Part shown: positions 53,459 to 62,706 of the stretch, piece after piece
How the letters are laid out: each line of letters opens with the position of its first letter
Position numbering within the stretch: the first letter of the stretch is position 1
NCBI RefSeq assembly: GCF_000685035.1
Contig: NZ_BAYB01000013.1
Location: 124,001-188,000, forward strand
Direction of reading: 5' to 3'
DNA length: 64,000 nucleotides
DNA from: Paraburkholderia ferrariae NBRC 106233
GTDB lineage: Bacteria; Pseudomonadota; Gammaproteobacteria; Burkholderiales; Burkholderiaceae
Made by a program: the position numbers and the translations under genes
Notes under the pieces: generated by a model
Database searches by the model: none
Seen by the model: only the letters and a program-made list of their open reading frames with translations
What the model was told of the DNA's origin: nothing

Positions 53459-54646
53459 GTGGACAAATATGATGTGGTCGTGATTGGCGCTGGCGTGATC
53501 GGCAGTTCCGTCGCATTTCAACTGGCGAAGCTCGGCGCGAAGAACGTGCTCGTGCTCGATCGCGGCACGATAGGCGCCGGAACGACGTCGCAGTCGTCGG
53601 GCATCTTGCGCACCCATTATTCCGTCAAGGAAAACGTGGAACTCGCGCTCAAGAGCTGGGACGTGTTCAACAACTTTCCGGCGTATCTCGGCGACGAAGA
53701 AGCGTCGTGCGGACTCGTGAAGTGCGGCTACATGATCGTGGCGAGCGAAGGCGACAAGCTCGAACCGCTGCGCGCCTCGCTCGAACAACAAAAAGCCCAA
53801 GGCGTGCTGCTCGAACTGCTCGACGCGAAAGCCGCGCACGAACTCTTGCCGATCGCCCGTTTCGACGACGCCGCGCTGATCGGCTACGAGCCCGAAGCCG
53901 GTTTCGCCGACGCGTATCTCGTCGCCACCAGCTTCGCGCGCGCCGCCAGGCGCGGCGGCGTGACGATCCGCGAGAACGTCTCCGTCAACAAGATCCTGTT
54001 CGAGGGCAACCGCGTGGTGGGCGTTTCGACCAGCGCGGGCGACTTCGCGGCGGGCACCGTCATCAGCACGCAGAACATCTGGACACCCGAACTCGCGGGC
54101 TGGACCGGCCGCAATCTGCCCGTCATGCCCGAGCGCCACGCCGTGCTCACGCTCGAATGCGAAGCGGCCAAGTACACGTTCTCAATGCCCGTGTTCAAGG
54201 ACCTCGCCTCGCCCGGCATGCTCTATTACCGCAGCTACGGCGGCAGCCAGATGCTCGTGAGCGAAGGCATCGTGGGCGAAAAACTCGGCGCCGCAGAAAC
54301 CGAACAAGGCGACATTCCCATGGACTACGTGGTGGAAGTGGGCGCGCAGGTCGCCGAGCGCTTCCCCGAATACGAAACGGCGGGCATCGCCTCGTCGTGG
54401 ACCGGCGTGTACGACGTCACGCCCGACTGGAATCCGGTACTGGGTCGCCTGCCCGGCATCGAAGGCCTCGTGGTCGGCTATGGCTTCTCCGGCCACGGCT
54501 TCAAGCTCTCGCCCACCGTGGGCCGCGTGCTCGCCCAGGAAGCGCTCGGCCTGCCCACCGACGTCTCGCTCGCCCCGTATTCGATCGAACGTTTCGAAAC
54601 CGGCGCGCTGCTCACGGGCAAGTACGGCCTCGGCGCAGTGTCGTAA
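53459..54646 (+). CDS. FAD-dependent oxidoreductase, DAO family
   Basis: A 395-residue flavoprotein of the D-amino-acid-oxidase/sarcosine-dehydrogenase family. FAD motif YDVVVIGAGVIGSSVAFQLA is at the very start, followed by LVLDRGTIGAGTTSQSSGIL; the C-terminal substrate-domain hallmarks are SSWTGVYDVTPDWNPVLG and VVGYGFSGHGFKLSPTVGRV. It starts with GTG at 53459, with AGGAAAGG 11 bases upstream; the longer ATG frame from 53204 overlaps promoter DNA. It is followed within 11 bases by a HutD gene and then etfB/etfA, so it probably donates electrons to ETF as dimethylglycine and sarcosine dehydrogenases do, rather than to oxygen. Confidence 0.9.
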   Translation: MDKYDVVVIGAGVIGSSVAFQLAKLGAKNVLVLDRGTIGAGTTSQSSGILRTHYSVKENVELALKSWDVFNNFPAYLGDEEASCGLVKCGYMIVASEGDKLEPLRASLEQQKAQGVLLELLDAKAAHELLPIARFDDAALIGYEPEAGFADAYLVATSFARAARRGGVTIRENVSVNKILFEGNRVVGVSTSAGDFAAGTVISTQNIWTPELAGWTGRNLPVMPERHAVLTLECEAAKYTFSMPVFKDLASPGMLYYRSYGGSQMLVSEGIVGEKLGAAETEQGDIPMDYVVEVGAQVAERFPEYETAGIASSWTGVYDVTPDWNPVLGRLPGIEGLVVGYGFSGHGFKLSPTVGRVLAQEALGLPTDVSLAPYSIERFETGALLTGKYGLGAVS

Positions 54647-54656
54647 AGGCAATGCG

Positions 54657-55262
54657 ATGAATTCGCCTGAACCGCGCTCGCTCGCCGCGCTGCCGCCCGA
54701 AGCGTGGCGCAACGGCGGCGGCGTCACGCGCACGCTGGCCATGCACGACAGCGGTGGCAATAGCGGCGGCGCCTGGCGCATCAGCATTGCCGAAGTCGAG
54801 CGCGACGGCCCGTACTCGCGCTTTGTCGGCATGACGCGCGTGTCGTTCGTGTTGCGCGGCGCGGGCGTCGTGTTGCGCGAAGGCGCGCTCGAGGTTTCGC
54901 TCGCGCCCGAGGAAGCGGTGGAATACACGGGCAACGCCGCGTGGAACGCGCGTCTCGTGAACGGACCGGTCACGGTGCTCAACGTGATGAGCACAACACA
55001 GCGGTATCGCGTGAAGGTGCGCGCACTCACCGCGCCCGAAACCGTTGCGGCCGGCGACATCGCCCTCGTGCTCACGCTCGACGGCGTCTGCGAGATCGCC
55101 ACGCACGGCGCCGCGAACACGCAGCTCGAAGCGGGCCGCTACGCCATGTTCGACACGTTGCGCGCGCCCTTGCGCGTCGCGCCGCTCGCGGCGAACGCAG
55201 CGAATGCGCGCATCGTGCTCGTCACGCTGTCGCCTGGAGCATCGGCGTCGGCATTGACATGA
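54657..55262 (+). CDS. hutD: HutD/Ves family protein
   Basis: A 201-residue cupin-like protein. HutD/Ves landmarks are PPEAWRNGGGVTRTLA at the start, WRISIAEVERDGPYSRFVGM and the strand VNGPVTVLNVM. HutD proteins accompany histidine or formylglutamate catabolism in many proteobacteria and may bind formylglutamate as a governor of the pathway. It lies between the oxidase and etfB genes in one operon. Confidence 0.85.
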   Translation: MNSPEPRSLAALPPEAWRNGGGVTRTLAMHDSGGNSGGAWRISIAEVERDGPYSRFVGMTRVSFVLRGAGVVLREGALEVSLAPEEAVEYTGNAAWNARLVNGPVTVLNVMSTTQRYRVKVRALTAPETVAAGDIALVLTLDGVCEIATHGAANTQLEAGRYAMFDTLRAPLRVAPLAANAANARIVLVTLSPGASASALT

Positions 55263-55305
55263 ACGAATGGATTTGAGCGCTTTTTAGTATCCCGAGGAAA
55301 CCAGC

Positions 55306-56055
55306 ATGAAAGTGATTACCGCAGTCAAGCGCGTCGTCGATTACAACGTGAAGGTCCGCGCGAAGGCGGACGGCAGCGGCGTCGATATCGGCAACGTCAA
55401 GATGTCGATGAACCCCTTCGACGAAATCGCCACCGAAGCCGCCACGCGTCTCAAGGAAGCGGGCCACGCGAGCGAAGTCGTGGCCGTGTCGTGCGGCGTG
55501 GCGCAAAGCCAGGAAACGCTGCGCACGGCGCTCGCCATCGGCGCGGATCGCGGCATTCTGGTGGAAACCGCCGTGGAATTGCAGCCGCTCGCCGTGGCGA
55601 AGCTACTGAAGGCCGTGATCGACAAAGAGCAGCCGCAACTGGTGATTCTCGGCAAGCAGGCCATCGACGACGACGCGGGCCAGACCGGCCAGTTGCTCGC
55701 CGCCCTGCTCGACTGGCCGCAGGCGACCTTCGCGAGCGCCATCGAGATCGGCGACGGCACGGCCACCGTCACGCGCGAAGTGGACGGCGGTCTCGAAGTG
55801 ATCTCGCTGCGTCTGCCCGCCATCGTCACGACCGATTTGCGCCTGAACGAACCGCGCTACGTCACGCTGCCCAACATCATGAAGGCGAAGAAAAAGCCGC
55901 TCGAAACGCTCACGCCTGAGCAGCTCGGCGTCGATCCCGCGCCGCGCCTGAAGACGCTCAAGGTGGTCGAGCCGCCCGTGCGCAAGGCCGGCGTGATCGT
56001 GCCGGACGTGGCCGCGCTGGTCGAAAAACTCAAGAACGAAGCGAAGGTGATTTGA
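55306..56055 (+). CDS. etfB: Electron-transfer flavoprotein beta subunit
   Basis: A 249-residue ETF beta (FixA-like) subunit. Landmarks: MKVITAVKRVVDYNVKVRAK, KMSMNPFDEIATEAATRLKE, the AMP-site hairpin LGKQAIDDDAGQTGQLLAAL, and YVTLPNIMKAKKKPLETL, the recognition loop contacting dehydrogenases. It is immediately followed by the alpha gene with no gap. It forms the FAD/AMP heterodimer that takes electrons from dehydrogenases and passes them to ETF-QO. Confidence 0.96.
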   Translation: MKVITAVKRVVDYNVKVRAKADGSGVDIGNVKMSMNPFDEIATEAATRLKEAGHASEVVAVSCGVAQSQETLRTALAIGADRGILVETAVELQPLAVAKLLKAVIDKEQPQLVILGKQAIDDDAGQTGQLLAALLDWPQATFASAIEIGDGTATVTREVDGGLEVISLRLPAIVTTDLRLNEPRYVTLPNIMKAKKKPLETLTPEQLGVDPAPRLKTLKVVEPPVRKAGVIVPDVAALVEKLKNEAKVI

Positions 56056-56985
56056 ATGACAACTCTCGTGATCGCCGAACACGGCGAAGGTCAACTGAAG
56101 CCCGCGACGCTGCACACGATCGCCGCCGCACAGCAGATCGGCAACAGCGTACACGTGCTCGTGACGGGTCATGACGCGCGCGCCGTGGCACAAGCCGCCA
56201 GCCAGGCGGCGGGCGTGGACAAGGTCGTGCTGATCGACGCGCCGCATCTCGCCGACGCGCTCGCGGAAAACGTCACCGCGCAAGTGCTCGCGCTCGCGCC
56301 CGACTACACGCATCTGCTGTTTCCGGCCACCGCATTCGGCAAGAACGTCGCGCCGCGCGTGGCCGCGAAGCTCGACGCCTCGCAGATCTCGGACGTGATC
56401 GCCATCGACGCGCCCGACACGTTCCAGCGCCCGATCTACGCGGGCAACGCCATCGCCACCGTGCAATCCGGCGACGCCGTGAAGGTCGCCACGATCCGCA
56501 CGACCGCGTTCGAAGCGGCCGCGGCGCAAGGTGGCAGCGCGGCGATTGCCGAAGCGCCGGCCGTGCCCGACACGGGTCTTGCGACGTTCGTGCGCCGCGA
56601 GATCGCCGCGAGCGACCGGCCGGACCTGACCTCGGCGCGCGTGGTGGTGTCGGGCGGCCGTGGCCTTGGCAGCGCGGAAGACTTCGCGCGCCTCGATCCG
56701 CTCGCCGAAAAACTGGGCGCGGCCATTGGCGCGTCGCGCGCGGCCGTGGATTCGGGCTACGCGCCCAACGATCTGCAAGTGGGCCAGACCGGCAAGATCG
56801 TCGCGCCGGAACTGTACGTCGCGGTCGGCATTTCGGGCGCGATCCAGCATCTCGCGGGCATGAAGGATTCGAAGGTGATTGTCGCCATCAACAAGGACGC
56901 CGATGCGCCGATCTTCGGCGTGGCCGACTACGGTCTGGTCGCCGATCTGTTCGAAGCGGTGCCCGCGCTCGCGCAAGCGCTGTAA
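56056..56985 (+). CDS. etfA: Electron-transfer flavoprotein alpha subunit
   Basis: A 309-residue ETF alpha (FixB-like) subunit. The C-terminal FAD domain is clear: RVVVSGGRGLGSAEDF, AAVDSGYAPNDLQVGQTGKI, LYVAVGISGAIQHLAGMKDS and VIVAINKDADAPIFGVADYG. It starts directly after the etfB stop and ends before a good terminator, so it closes the oxidase-hutD-etfBA operon. Confidence 0.96.
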   Translation: MTTLVIAEHGEGQLKPATLHTIAAAQQIGNSVHVLVTGHDARAVAQAASQAAGVDKVVLIDAPHLADALAENVTAQVLALAPDYTHLLFPATAFGKNVAPRVAAKLDASQISDVIAIDAPDTFQRPIYAGNAIATVQSGDAVKVATIRTTAFEAAAAQGGSAAIAEAPAVPDTGLATFVRREIAASDRPDLTSARVVVSGGRGLGSAEDFARLDPLAEKLGAAIGASRAAVDSGYAPNDLQVGQTGKIVAPELYVAVGISGAIQHLAGMKDSKVIVAINKDADAPIFGVADYGLVADLFEAVPALAQAL

Positions 56986-57050
56986 TACCGACGCGGCGTG
57001 CGCGCCGCGTGGTTATCGTTTCACCGAATCCTCACGCAGTAGCAGGTTCG

Positions 57051-57079
57051 CCGTCTTCGTTCGCGAAGGCGGTTTTTTT
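57051..57079 (+). terminator. Rho-independent terminator of the etfBA operon
   Basis: CCGTCTTCG and CGAAGGCGG form a 9-base stem (one G-T pair) with a stable TTCG loop and are followed by seven T residues. It is 66 bases past the etfA stop. Confidence 0.85.
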
Positions 57080-57104
57080 CGCGCCTACGTTGCGACATGC
57101 GCCC

Positions 57105-57130
57105 AATAAAAAAGCGGGCCGCGCCGCTTT
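57105..57130 (-). terminator. Rho-independent terminator of the hutG-side operon
   Basis: Read on the minus strand, AAAGCGG and CCGCTTT pair with a 6-base loop and are followed by a T-run (A-run at 57105-57113 on the plus strand). It lies 30 bases past the hutG stop and faces the etfBA terminator. Confidence 0.75.
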
Positions 57131-57159
57131 GTTTCGTCGATACCGCTTGCTCGTAGTGC

Positions 57160-57972
57160 TTAGCGTGCCAGCGCGCTCACCGCGTCGAGCGCCGCCGTCA
57201 CCATGCGCCCGACCACCGGCTCGACCTTGCCCGCGACTTCCGGCAAATACGCGAACGGCGCGGTCTCGCTCATATACGTGGACTGGCACATTTCGAGCTG
57301 CACCGCGTGCACGCCCTGTTTCGGCTCGCCATAAAAACGCGTGTTGTAGCCGCCCTTGAAGCGCCCGTTGGCGATCCACGTGAACGGCTGGTCGCCGAGC
57401 GTGGCCGTGATCGCTTCGAGCACGCTGGCGTCGCAACTGAGCCCACTGTTCGTGCCGAGATTCAGGTCGGGCAGCTTGCCTTCGAACAGGCGCGGCAGCA
57501 CGCTCGCGATCGAATGCGCTTCCCACAGCAGCACCGCGCCGAATTCGGCGACAAGGCGGTCGAGTTCCGAACGCAATTGCGCATGATACGGTCGCCAGTA
57601 CTGTTCGAGACGGCGCGCGACTTCGGCGGCATCCACACCCGCGCCATGGCGATACAACGGCTCGCCGCGAAACGTTTCGGTCGGGCACAAACCCGTGGTC
57701 GTCTGGCCCGGATACAGGCTTTCGCCCGAAGGCGGCCGGTTCAGATCGATCACATAGCGCGACACGCGCGCGCCCAGCACCGAGGCGCCCATCTGCCGCG
57801 CGAAGCCGTAAAGACGATCGAGATGCCAGTCGGTATCCGCGACTTCGCTCGCGATGTCGGTGAGTTGCGGGCGCACGTCGTTTGGAATGGCCGTGCCAAG
57901 ATGAGGGATGGAAATGAGCAACGGCACGGTGCCGCGCTGGAAATCGAAGATCGGGAAAGTCATGCGGGTCAT
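57160..57972 (-). CDS. hutG: N-formylglutamate deformylase
   Basis: A 270-residue metallo-amidohydrolase giving glutamate and formate. Landmarks: PLLISIPHLGTAIPNDVRPQ, DWHLDRLYGFARQMGASVLG, YVIDLNRPPSGESLYPGQTT, LLWEAHSIASVLPRLFEGKL, and QGVHAVQLEMCQSTYM at the end. It overlaps the end of the FMN dehydrogenase gene by 4 bases (ATGA), so it is the last gene of the ABC-dehydrogenase operon on the minus strand. It is closer to canonical HutG than the gene at 43.5 kb. Confidence 0.9.
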   Translation of the reverse strand: MTRMTFPIFDFQRGTVPLLISIPHLGTAIPNDVRPQLTDIASEVADTDWHLDRLYGFARQMGASVLGARVSRYVIDLNRPPSGESLYPGQTTTGLCPTETFRGEPLYRHGAGVDAAEVARRLEQYWRPYHAQLRSELDRLVAEFGAVLLWEAHSIASVLPRLFEGKLPDLNLGTNSGLSCDASVLEAITATLGDQPFTWIANGRFKGGYNTRFYGEPKQGVHAVQLEMCQSTYMSETAPFAYLPEVAGKVEPVVGRMVTAALDAVSALAR

Positions 57973-59207
57973 GTTGCGATGACGTTGAGGGGAGCAGCCT
58001 GCGTGGCACCGGTCATGGTCGTCATGCGGGTCACCTGCGGCGCTGGCGCCGATACCGCCGCCAGCGCGCCGCCATGCACAGCGAGACGATCCGCGCCGAG
58101 CGCCGCGATGCTCGTGCAGCCGAGCAAACGCATGCAGATGTCGAATTCCTTGTGCAGCAACGCCAGCACGCCGCGCGCGCCGTCCTGCCCCGCGGCGGCA
58201 AGACCGTAGAGCGGCGCGCGGCCGAGCAGCACGCCTTTCGCGCCCAGCGCAACGGCCTTGGCAATATCGCTGCCGCGCCGGATACCGCCATCGACGAGAA
58301 TTTCCGCGCCGCGCGGCGCGATGGCCGCCGTGTGCGCGAGAATGTCGATGGAACTCAGCGCGCCGTCCAGTTGGCGGCCGCCGTGATTCGAGAGCACGAC
58401 GCCATCGGCTTCATGCTGAAAAGCGAGCGCGGCGTCGGCGGCGGTCTGGATGCCCTTGATGAAAATCTTGCCGGGCCAATGTCGACGCAGCCACGCAATG
58501 TCGCGCCAATCGAGCGAGGTGTCCATCTGCCGCCCGAGCGCGGCGGCCTGTTCGGCGATGCCAGGCCCGAGTCGCGCGCTGCGCGCGAGATTCACGAGTT
58601 GCGGCACGCCGTGCACGCCCACTTTCGCGAGCCAGCGCGGATGCGTGGCGATGTCCCACAACAAACGCGGCGTCCAGCGCAGCGGCAAGGTGAAACCCGT
58701 GCGCGCGTAGTGATCGCGCTGGCCCGTCACGGGCGTATCCACGGTCAGCAGCAGCGTGGAAAACCGCGCGGCGCGCGCACGCGCCATGATGTCCTCGGCG
58801 ATACGGCGATCCTGCTGCACGTAAAGCTGCAACCAGAGATCGCCGTCGGTGGCCGCGCGCACGTCTTCGAGCAGGCTGGTGGACGCCGTGGAAAGCGCGA
58901 ACGGCAAACCCGCCGCGTGCGCCGCACGCGCGAGCGCTTCCTCGGCGCCGCGGCAGTACAAGCCGTTCAAACCGGTCGGGCCGACCACGGCGGGCCACGC
59001 GGCCGCGCTACCGCCGAGCGTAGTTTGCGTGCTCACGTTCGTGACGTCGACCAGCACTTGCGGCGCAAACGCGATCGACTCGTACGCCGCGCGATTGCGC
59101 CGCATCGTGATCGACTCTTCCGCGCCGCCTTCCAGATACGACCACGCGAAGTCGGGCAAATAGCGGCGGGCCGCTTCGCGGTAATCGGCAACGTTGGAAT
59201 ACGCCAT
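57969..59207 (-). CDS. FMN-dependent alpha-hydroxy-acid dehydrogenase
   Basis: A 412-residue flavoprotein of the L-lactate/glycolate/mandelate oxidase family. Landmarks: an N-terminal DFAWSYLEGGAEESITMRRN, FMN-contact VVGPTGLNGLYCRGAEEALA, IFIKGIQTAADAALAFQHEA with the catalytic-side Lys, and the active His in VVLSNHGGRQLDGALSSID, then LVDGGIRRGSDIAKAVALGA. It oxidises an (S)-2-hydroxy acid to a 2-oxo acid. Its neighbour at 59215 looks specific for the (R)-hydroxy acid, so the pair could oxidise both isomers. Confidence 0.9.
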   Translation of the reverse strand: MAYSNVADYREAARRYLPDFAWSYLEGGAEESITMRRNRAAYESIAFAPQVLVDVTNVSTQTTLGGSAAAWPAVVGPTGLNGLYCRGAEEALARAAHAAGLPFALSTASTSLLEDVRAATDGDLWLQLYVQQDRRIAEDIMARARAARFSTLLLTVDTPVTGQRDHYARTGFTLPLRWTPRLLWDIATHPRWLAKVGVHGVPQLVNLARSARLGPGIAEQAAALGRQMDTSLDWRDIAWLRRHWPGKIFIKGIQTAADAALAFQHEADGVVLSNHGGRQLDGALSSIDILAHTAAIAPRGAEILVDGGIRRGSDIAKAVALGAKGVLLGRAPLYGLAAAGQDGARGVLALLHKEFDICMRLLGCTSIAALGADRLAVHGGALAAVSAPAPQVTRMTTMTGATQAAPLNVIAT

Positions 59208-59214
59208 CGCGCGC

Positions 59215-60672
59215 CTACGCAGCCACGGCGGGCACCACGCGTCCCGGATTCATCGTGCCGTTCGGATCGAGCAGTTGCTTCATCTGCTGCATCAGCGCGA
59301 TTTCGTTGGCGTCCTTGTACAGCGACATCTCGGGCACGTGCAGCGAGCCAATGCCGTGCTCCGCACTGAACGTGCCGCCCATGCTCGCGGCGATGTCGTA
59401 AAGACGATGGCTCAGCGCGAGTTGCGTGCCGGCCTTGTCGGTCACGCTCGCCCAGTATTCATGCGAAAACATGGCGATGTAGTGCAGATTGCCGTCGCCC
59501 ATATGACCGACCACAACCTGCCTGGCCTGCGGATAATGCTCCGCGAGCGTCTGTTCCGCGGCGGCCATGAAGTCGGGAATGCGATACGTGGGCACGGCGA
59601 TATCGTGCGTGAGGCCCATGCCTTCGCGGCCGTTCGCCTCGGTCACGTGATGGCGGATGTGCCACAGGTCCGCGCGCTGCTGCGCGCTCGCGGCCACGAT
59701 GGCGTCGACGATCACACCCGCTCCGAACGACGGCGCGAGCGCGTCGGTCAGGCGCGCGGCAATGGCTTCGTCGTCGCCGGAAGAGGCGGCCAGTTCGACC
59801 AGCACCATCCATTCAGGCGTTTCGCTGAACGGATTGCGCGCCTTCGCGGCATGACGCAGCGAGATTTCGAATTCGCTGCGGGAGATGAGTTCGAGCCCGA
59901 CGAGTTCGCCCGGAAACGCCGCCTGAAGCTTGAGGCCTTCCTGCACGGCGTCGTTCACGGTAGCCACGCCGATCATGGCCGTGGCTATCGCGCGCGGTCG
60001 CGGGTACAGCTTCAGCGCGGCTTGCGTGACCACGCCGAGCGTGCCTTCCGCGCCCACGAACAGGTTCTTCAGATCGTAGCCGCTGTTGTTCTTGCGCAGC
60101 GTACGAATGCCGTTCCAGATGCGGCCGTCGGCAAGCACGACTTCGAGGCCGAGCACGAGATCGCGCGTGTTGCCGAAGCGCAGCACGTTGGTGCCGCCCG
60201 CGTTCGTGGCGATGTTGCCGCCGATCTGGCACGAGCCTTCGGCGCCGAGCGTGAGCGGGAAAATGCGGTCGACGTCGAGCGCAGCCTGTTGCAGGTCGGC
60301 GAGGATGCAGCCCGCTTCGACCGTCATCGAATTGTTGTCGGCGTTGATCTCGACGATGCGATTCATCTTCGCGAGATTCAGCAGGATGCTGTTGCCCGAG
60401 GCGTCCGGCACCGAGCCGCCGCACACGCTCGTGTTGCCGCCTTGCGGAAATACTTTCACGCCGCGCGCGTCGCACCACGCCAGCACCTTCGACACCTGCG
60501 CCGTATCGCGCGGAAACACCACGCACGCGGCGCGGCCCGAATGGCGCTTGCGCCAGTCGATCAGATGCGGCGCCATGTCTGCGTCGCTTTCCAGCATGTT
60601 GGCGACGCCCGCGAGTTCGCGCATCGCTTCGACAATCGTCGTTTGATTCATCGCTTGATTCGCTTGATTCAT
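59215..60672 (-). CDS. FAD-linked oxidase (D-2-hydroxyacid dehydrogenase, GlcD-like)
   Basis: A 485-residue flavoprotein of the VAO family. The FAD-binding loop is VFPQGGNTSVCGGSVPDASG and GSCQIGGNIATNAGGTNVLR; the C-terminal catalytic motifs are VVVGHMGDGNLHYIAMFSHE and GTFSAEHGIGSLHVPEMSLY, as in D-lactate and D-2-hydroxyglutarate dehydrogenases. It ends 7 bases before the FMN dehydrogenase start and is preceded by the ABC ATPase gene in the same operon, tying substrate import to oxidation. ATG at 60672 or 60651 are both possible. Confidence 0.88.
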   Translation of the reverse strand: MNQANQAMNQTTIVEAMRELAGVANMLESDADMAPHLIDWRKRHSGRAACVVFPRDTAQVSKVLAWCDARGVKVFPQGGNTSVCGGSVPDASGNSILLNLAKMNRIVEINADNNSMTVEAGCILADLQQAALDVDRIFPLTLGAEGSCQIGGNIATNAGGTNVLRFGNTRDLVLGLEVVLADGRIWNGIRTLRKNNSGYDLKNLFVGAEGTLGVVTQAALKLYPRPRAIATAMIGVATVNDAVQEGLKLQAAFPGELVGLELISRSEFEISLRHAAKARNPFSETPEWMVLVELAASSGDDEAIAARLTDALAPSFGAGVIVDAIVAASAQQRADLWHIRHHVTEANGREGMGLTHDIAVPTYRIPDFMAAAEQTLAEHYPQARQVVVGHMGDGNLHYIAMFSHEYWASVTDKAGTQLALSHRLYDIAASMGGTFSAEHGIGSLHVPEMSLYKDANEIALMQQMKQLLDPNGTMNPGRVVPAVAA

Positions 60673-60679
60673 GAGTCGA

Positions 60680-61840
60680 TCACTTCCTCAACACCACGGC
60701 GTCGCGCGCCGCCCAGCGCACGGCCAGTTGCTGCCCGACGTTCGCGCGCTCCGCCGCGCGCGCCGAAATGCCCTTCACGAGCAGCGTCGCGCCGTCCGCG
60801 AGCGTCAGCTCGAAACGCGTCATGCCGCCCACGAACGAGACCTGCGCGATGGTGCCCGCGCACGTATTGTCGTCTTCCGCGCACATTTGCTCGACGATGT
60901 CGATCTTCTCGGGGCGCACCAGCACCCTCACCTTCGCGCCGATGGCGTGCCCTTCCGTGCTGCGGACCTTGAGCACGCGGTTCGCGGAAACGCGCACCAC
61001 GCCATCGGCCTGCACCACGCCTTCGATCAGGTTCGACTCGCCCACGAAGTCGGCGACGAACTCGTTGACGGGCTCGAAGTACAGTTCGTCAGGCGTGCCG
61101 AGTTGCGCAATGCGGCCGCCGTTCATCAGGCACACGCGGTCGGAGAGATTGAGCGCCTCTTCCTGATCGTGCGTGACGTAAACCAGCGTGGTGCCGAGAT
61201 CGCGATGCAGGCGCTTGATCTCGCCCTGCAACTGGTCGCGCAGCTTCTTGTCGAGCGCGCCGAGCGGCTCGTCCATCAGAATCACCGAAGGCGAATAAAC
61301 GATGCAGCGCGCGATGCCCACGCGTTGCTGCTGGCCGCCCGACATCTCGCGTGGCTTGCGATGCTCGTAACTGGTCAGGCCAACGCGCTCCAGCGCATTG
61401 CGCACGCGCTGCTGGATCTCCGACTTCGCCACACCGCGAATGCGCAGCGGAAACGCCACGTTGTCGAACACATTCAAATGCGGCAGCAGCGCGTAGTTCT
61501 GAAACACCATGCCGAGGCCACGCTCGCGCGGCGGCACCGTGGACACGTCCTTGCCGTCGAGCACGATAGTGCCTTCGGTCGGCGCGACGGCGCCCGCGAT
61601 GATGTTGAGGATCGTGCTCTTGCCCGAGCCGCTCGGTCCGAGCAGGCTCAGGAATTCGCCCTTGCGGATCGAAAAGTCCGTGGGATGCAGAGCAACCGCG
61701 CCGCCGTACTGCTTGCCCACGCCGCGAAAGACGATCATGTCCTCCGTGTTACGCTGCGTCGCCGCGACGCTCGCCGCATGACCCGCGTGCGCGGCGGCGG
61801 CCTGCGGACGGCCGTCGTTATCCAGTAGAACGTATGACAT
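60680..61840 (-). CDS. ABC transporter ATP-binding protein (PotA/polyamine type)
   Basis: A 386-residue importer ATPase. Walker A LLGPSGSGKSTILNIIAGAV near residue 65, Q-loop VFQNYALLPHLNVFDNVAF, signature MSGGQQQRVGIARCIVYSPS, Walker B VILMDEPLGALDKKLRDQLQ and switch His in VYVTHDQEEALNLSDR; the C-terminal TOBE domain (VRVLVRPEKIDIVEQM) is intact. ATG 61840 has GGAG upstream; the frame continues to 62515 but that part is antisense of the permease. It drives the two permeases encoded directly upstream. Confidence 0.93.
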   Translation of the reverse strand: MSYVLLDNDGRPQAAAAHAGHAASVAATQRNTEDMIVFRGVGKQYGGAVALHPTDFSIRKGEFLSLLGPSGSGKSTILNIIAGAVAPTEGTIVLDGKDVSTVPPRERGLGMVFQNYALLPHLNVFDNVAFPLRIRGVAKSEIQQRVRNALERVGLTSYEHRKPREMSGGQQQRVGIARCIVYSPSVILMDEPLGALDKKLRDQLQGEIKRLHRDLGTTLVYVTHDQEEALNLSDRVCLMNGGRIAQLGTPDELYFEPVNEFVADFVGESNLIEGVVQADGVVRVSANRVLKVRSTEGHAIGAKVRVLVRPEKIDIVEQMCAEDDNTCAGTIAQVSFVGGMTRFELTLADGATLLVKGISARAAERANVGQQLAVRWAARDAVVLRK

Positions 61841-61854
61841 GTATTTCTCCAACC

Positions 61855-62706
61855 TCAATGCGACGACTCGGGCGCAGCCGGCTGAAGCCAAACCGACACG
61901 CAACAGAAAATCAGCGAAAGCAACGTAAGCAACGCGGAGACGGCCGCGATCACGGGCGAAATATCCCATTGGATGCTGCTGTACATGCGCACCGGCAGCG
62001 TGGTCGTGGCCGGGCTCGTGAGAAACCACGCGATCACGACTTCGTCGAACGACACCAGGAACGCGAACAGCGCGCCCGCGAGAATCGACGGACGAAGCTG
62101 CGGCAGCACCACCTTGAAGAACACCGTGCTGCGCTTCGCGCCCATGATCGTGGTGGCGAATTCGAGCGCGGGGTCGAGCTTCTTCACGCCGGCCATCACC
62201 GTCATCATCATGAACGGCGTGACGTAAGCGACGTGGCTCATCACGAGGCCGAGCGTGGAGCCGACCAGATGCAGGCGCGACAGATACAGATACAGGCCGA
62301 GCGACATCACGATCACGGGCACGAGAATCGGGCTCATGAGCAGGAGCAGCACGAAACGCTTGCCGGGAAACTCGTGACGCACGAGGCCGTACGCAGCGGG
62401 CACGCCCAGCAGCACCGAAACCAGCATCGTCAGACTGGCCACTTTCAGGCTTTGCAGGATCGGGCCGACCCAGCTGTCCGATGTGAACAGATGCACGTAC
62501 AGCGACGTGGACCACACGCGCGGCGGGAACGTCAGCTCGCCGTCGCCGCCGAACGAAATCGGAATGACGATAAGCGTGGGCACCAGAATGAACACGTACA
62601 CCAGAATGGCGATGACGTTGCGTAGCCCCGCATAACGGCGCGCGAGACCATCGACCACCACACCGCGCCGGACCGCCGGCAGACTTGCTCGCATCGACGT
62701 GCTCAT
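61855..62706 (-). CDS. ABC transporter permease (PotC-like)
   Basis: A 283-residue inner-membrane permease with about six helices (VIAILVYVFILVPTLIVIPI; VLLLLMSPILVPVIVMSLGL) and the EAA-type loop AGVKKLDPALEFATTIMGAK that docks the ATPase. It starts within the stop of the first permease gene (ATGA overlap), so the start is MSTSM at 62706. With the neighbouring permease it forms the membrane channel for a polyamine-like substrate. Confidence 0.92.
   Translation of the reverse strand: MSTSMRASLPAVRRGVVVDGLARRYAGLRNVIAILVYVFILVPTLIVIPISFGGDGELTFPPRVWSTSLYVHLFTSDSWVGPILQSLKVASLTMLVSVLLGVPAAYGLVRHEFPGKRFVLLLLMSPILVPVIVMSLGLYLYLSRLHLVGSTLGLVMSHVAYVTPFMMMTVMAGVKKLDPALEFATTIMGAKRSTVFFKVVLPQLRPSILAGALFAFLVSFDEVVIAWFLTSPATTTLPVRMYSSIQWDISPVIAAVSALLTLLSLIFCCVSVWLQPAAPESSH

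Noticed and set aside
59194..61828. Long plus-strand frames opposite the FAD-oxidase and ABC ATPase genes
   Set aside because: Arg/His-rich antisense shadows; the minus-strand genes have complete family motifs.
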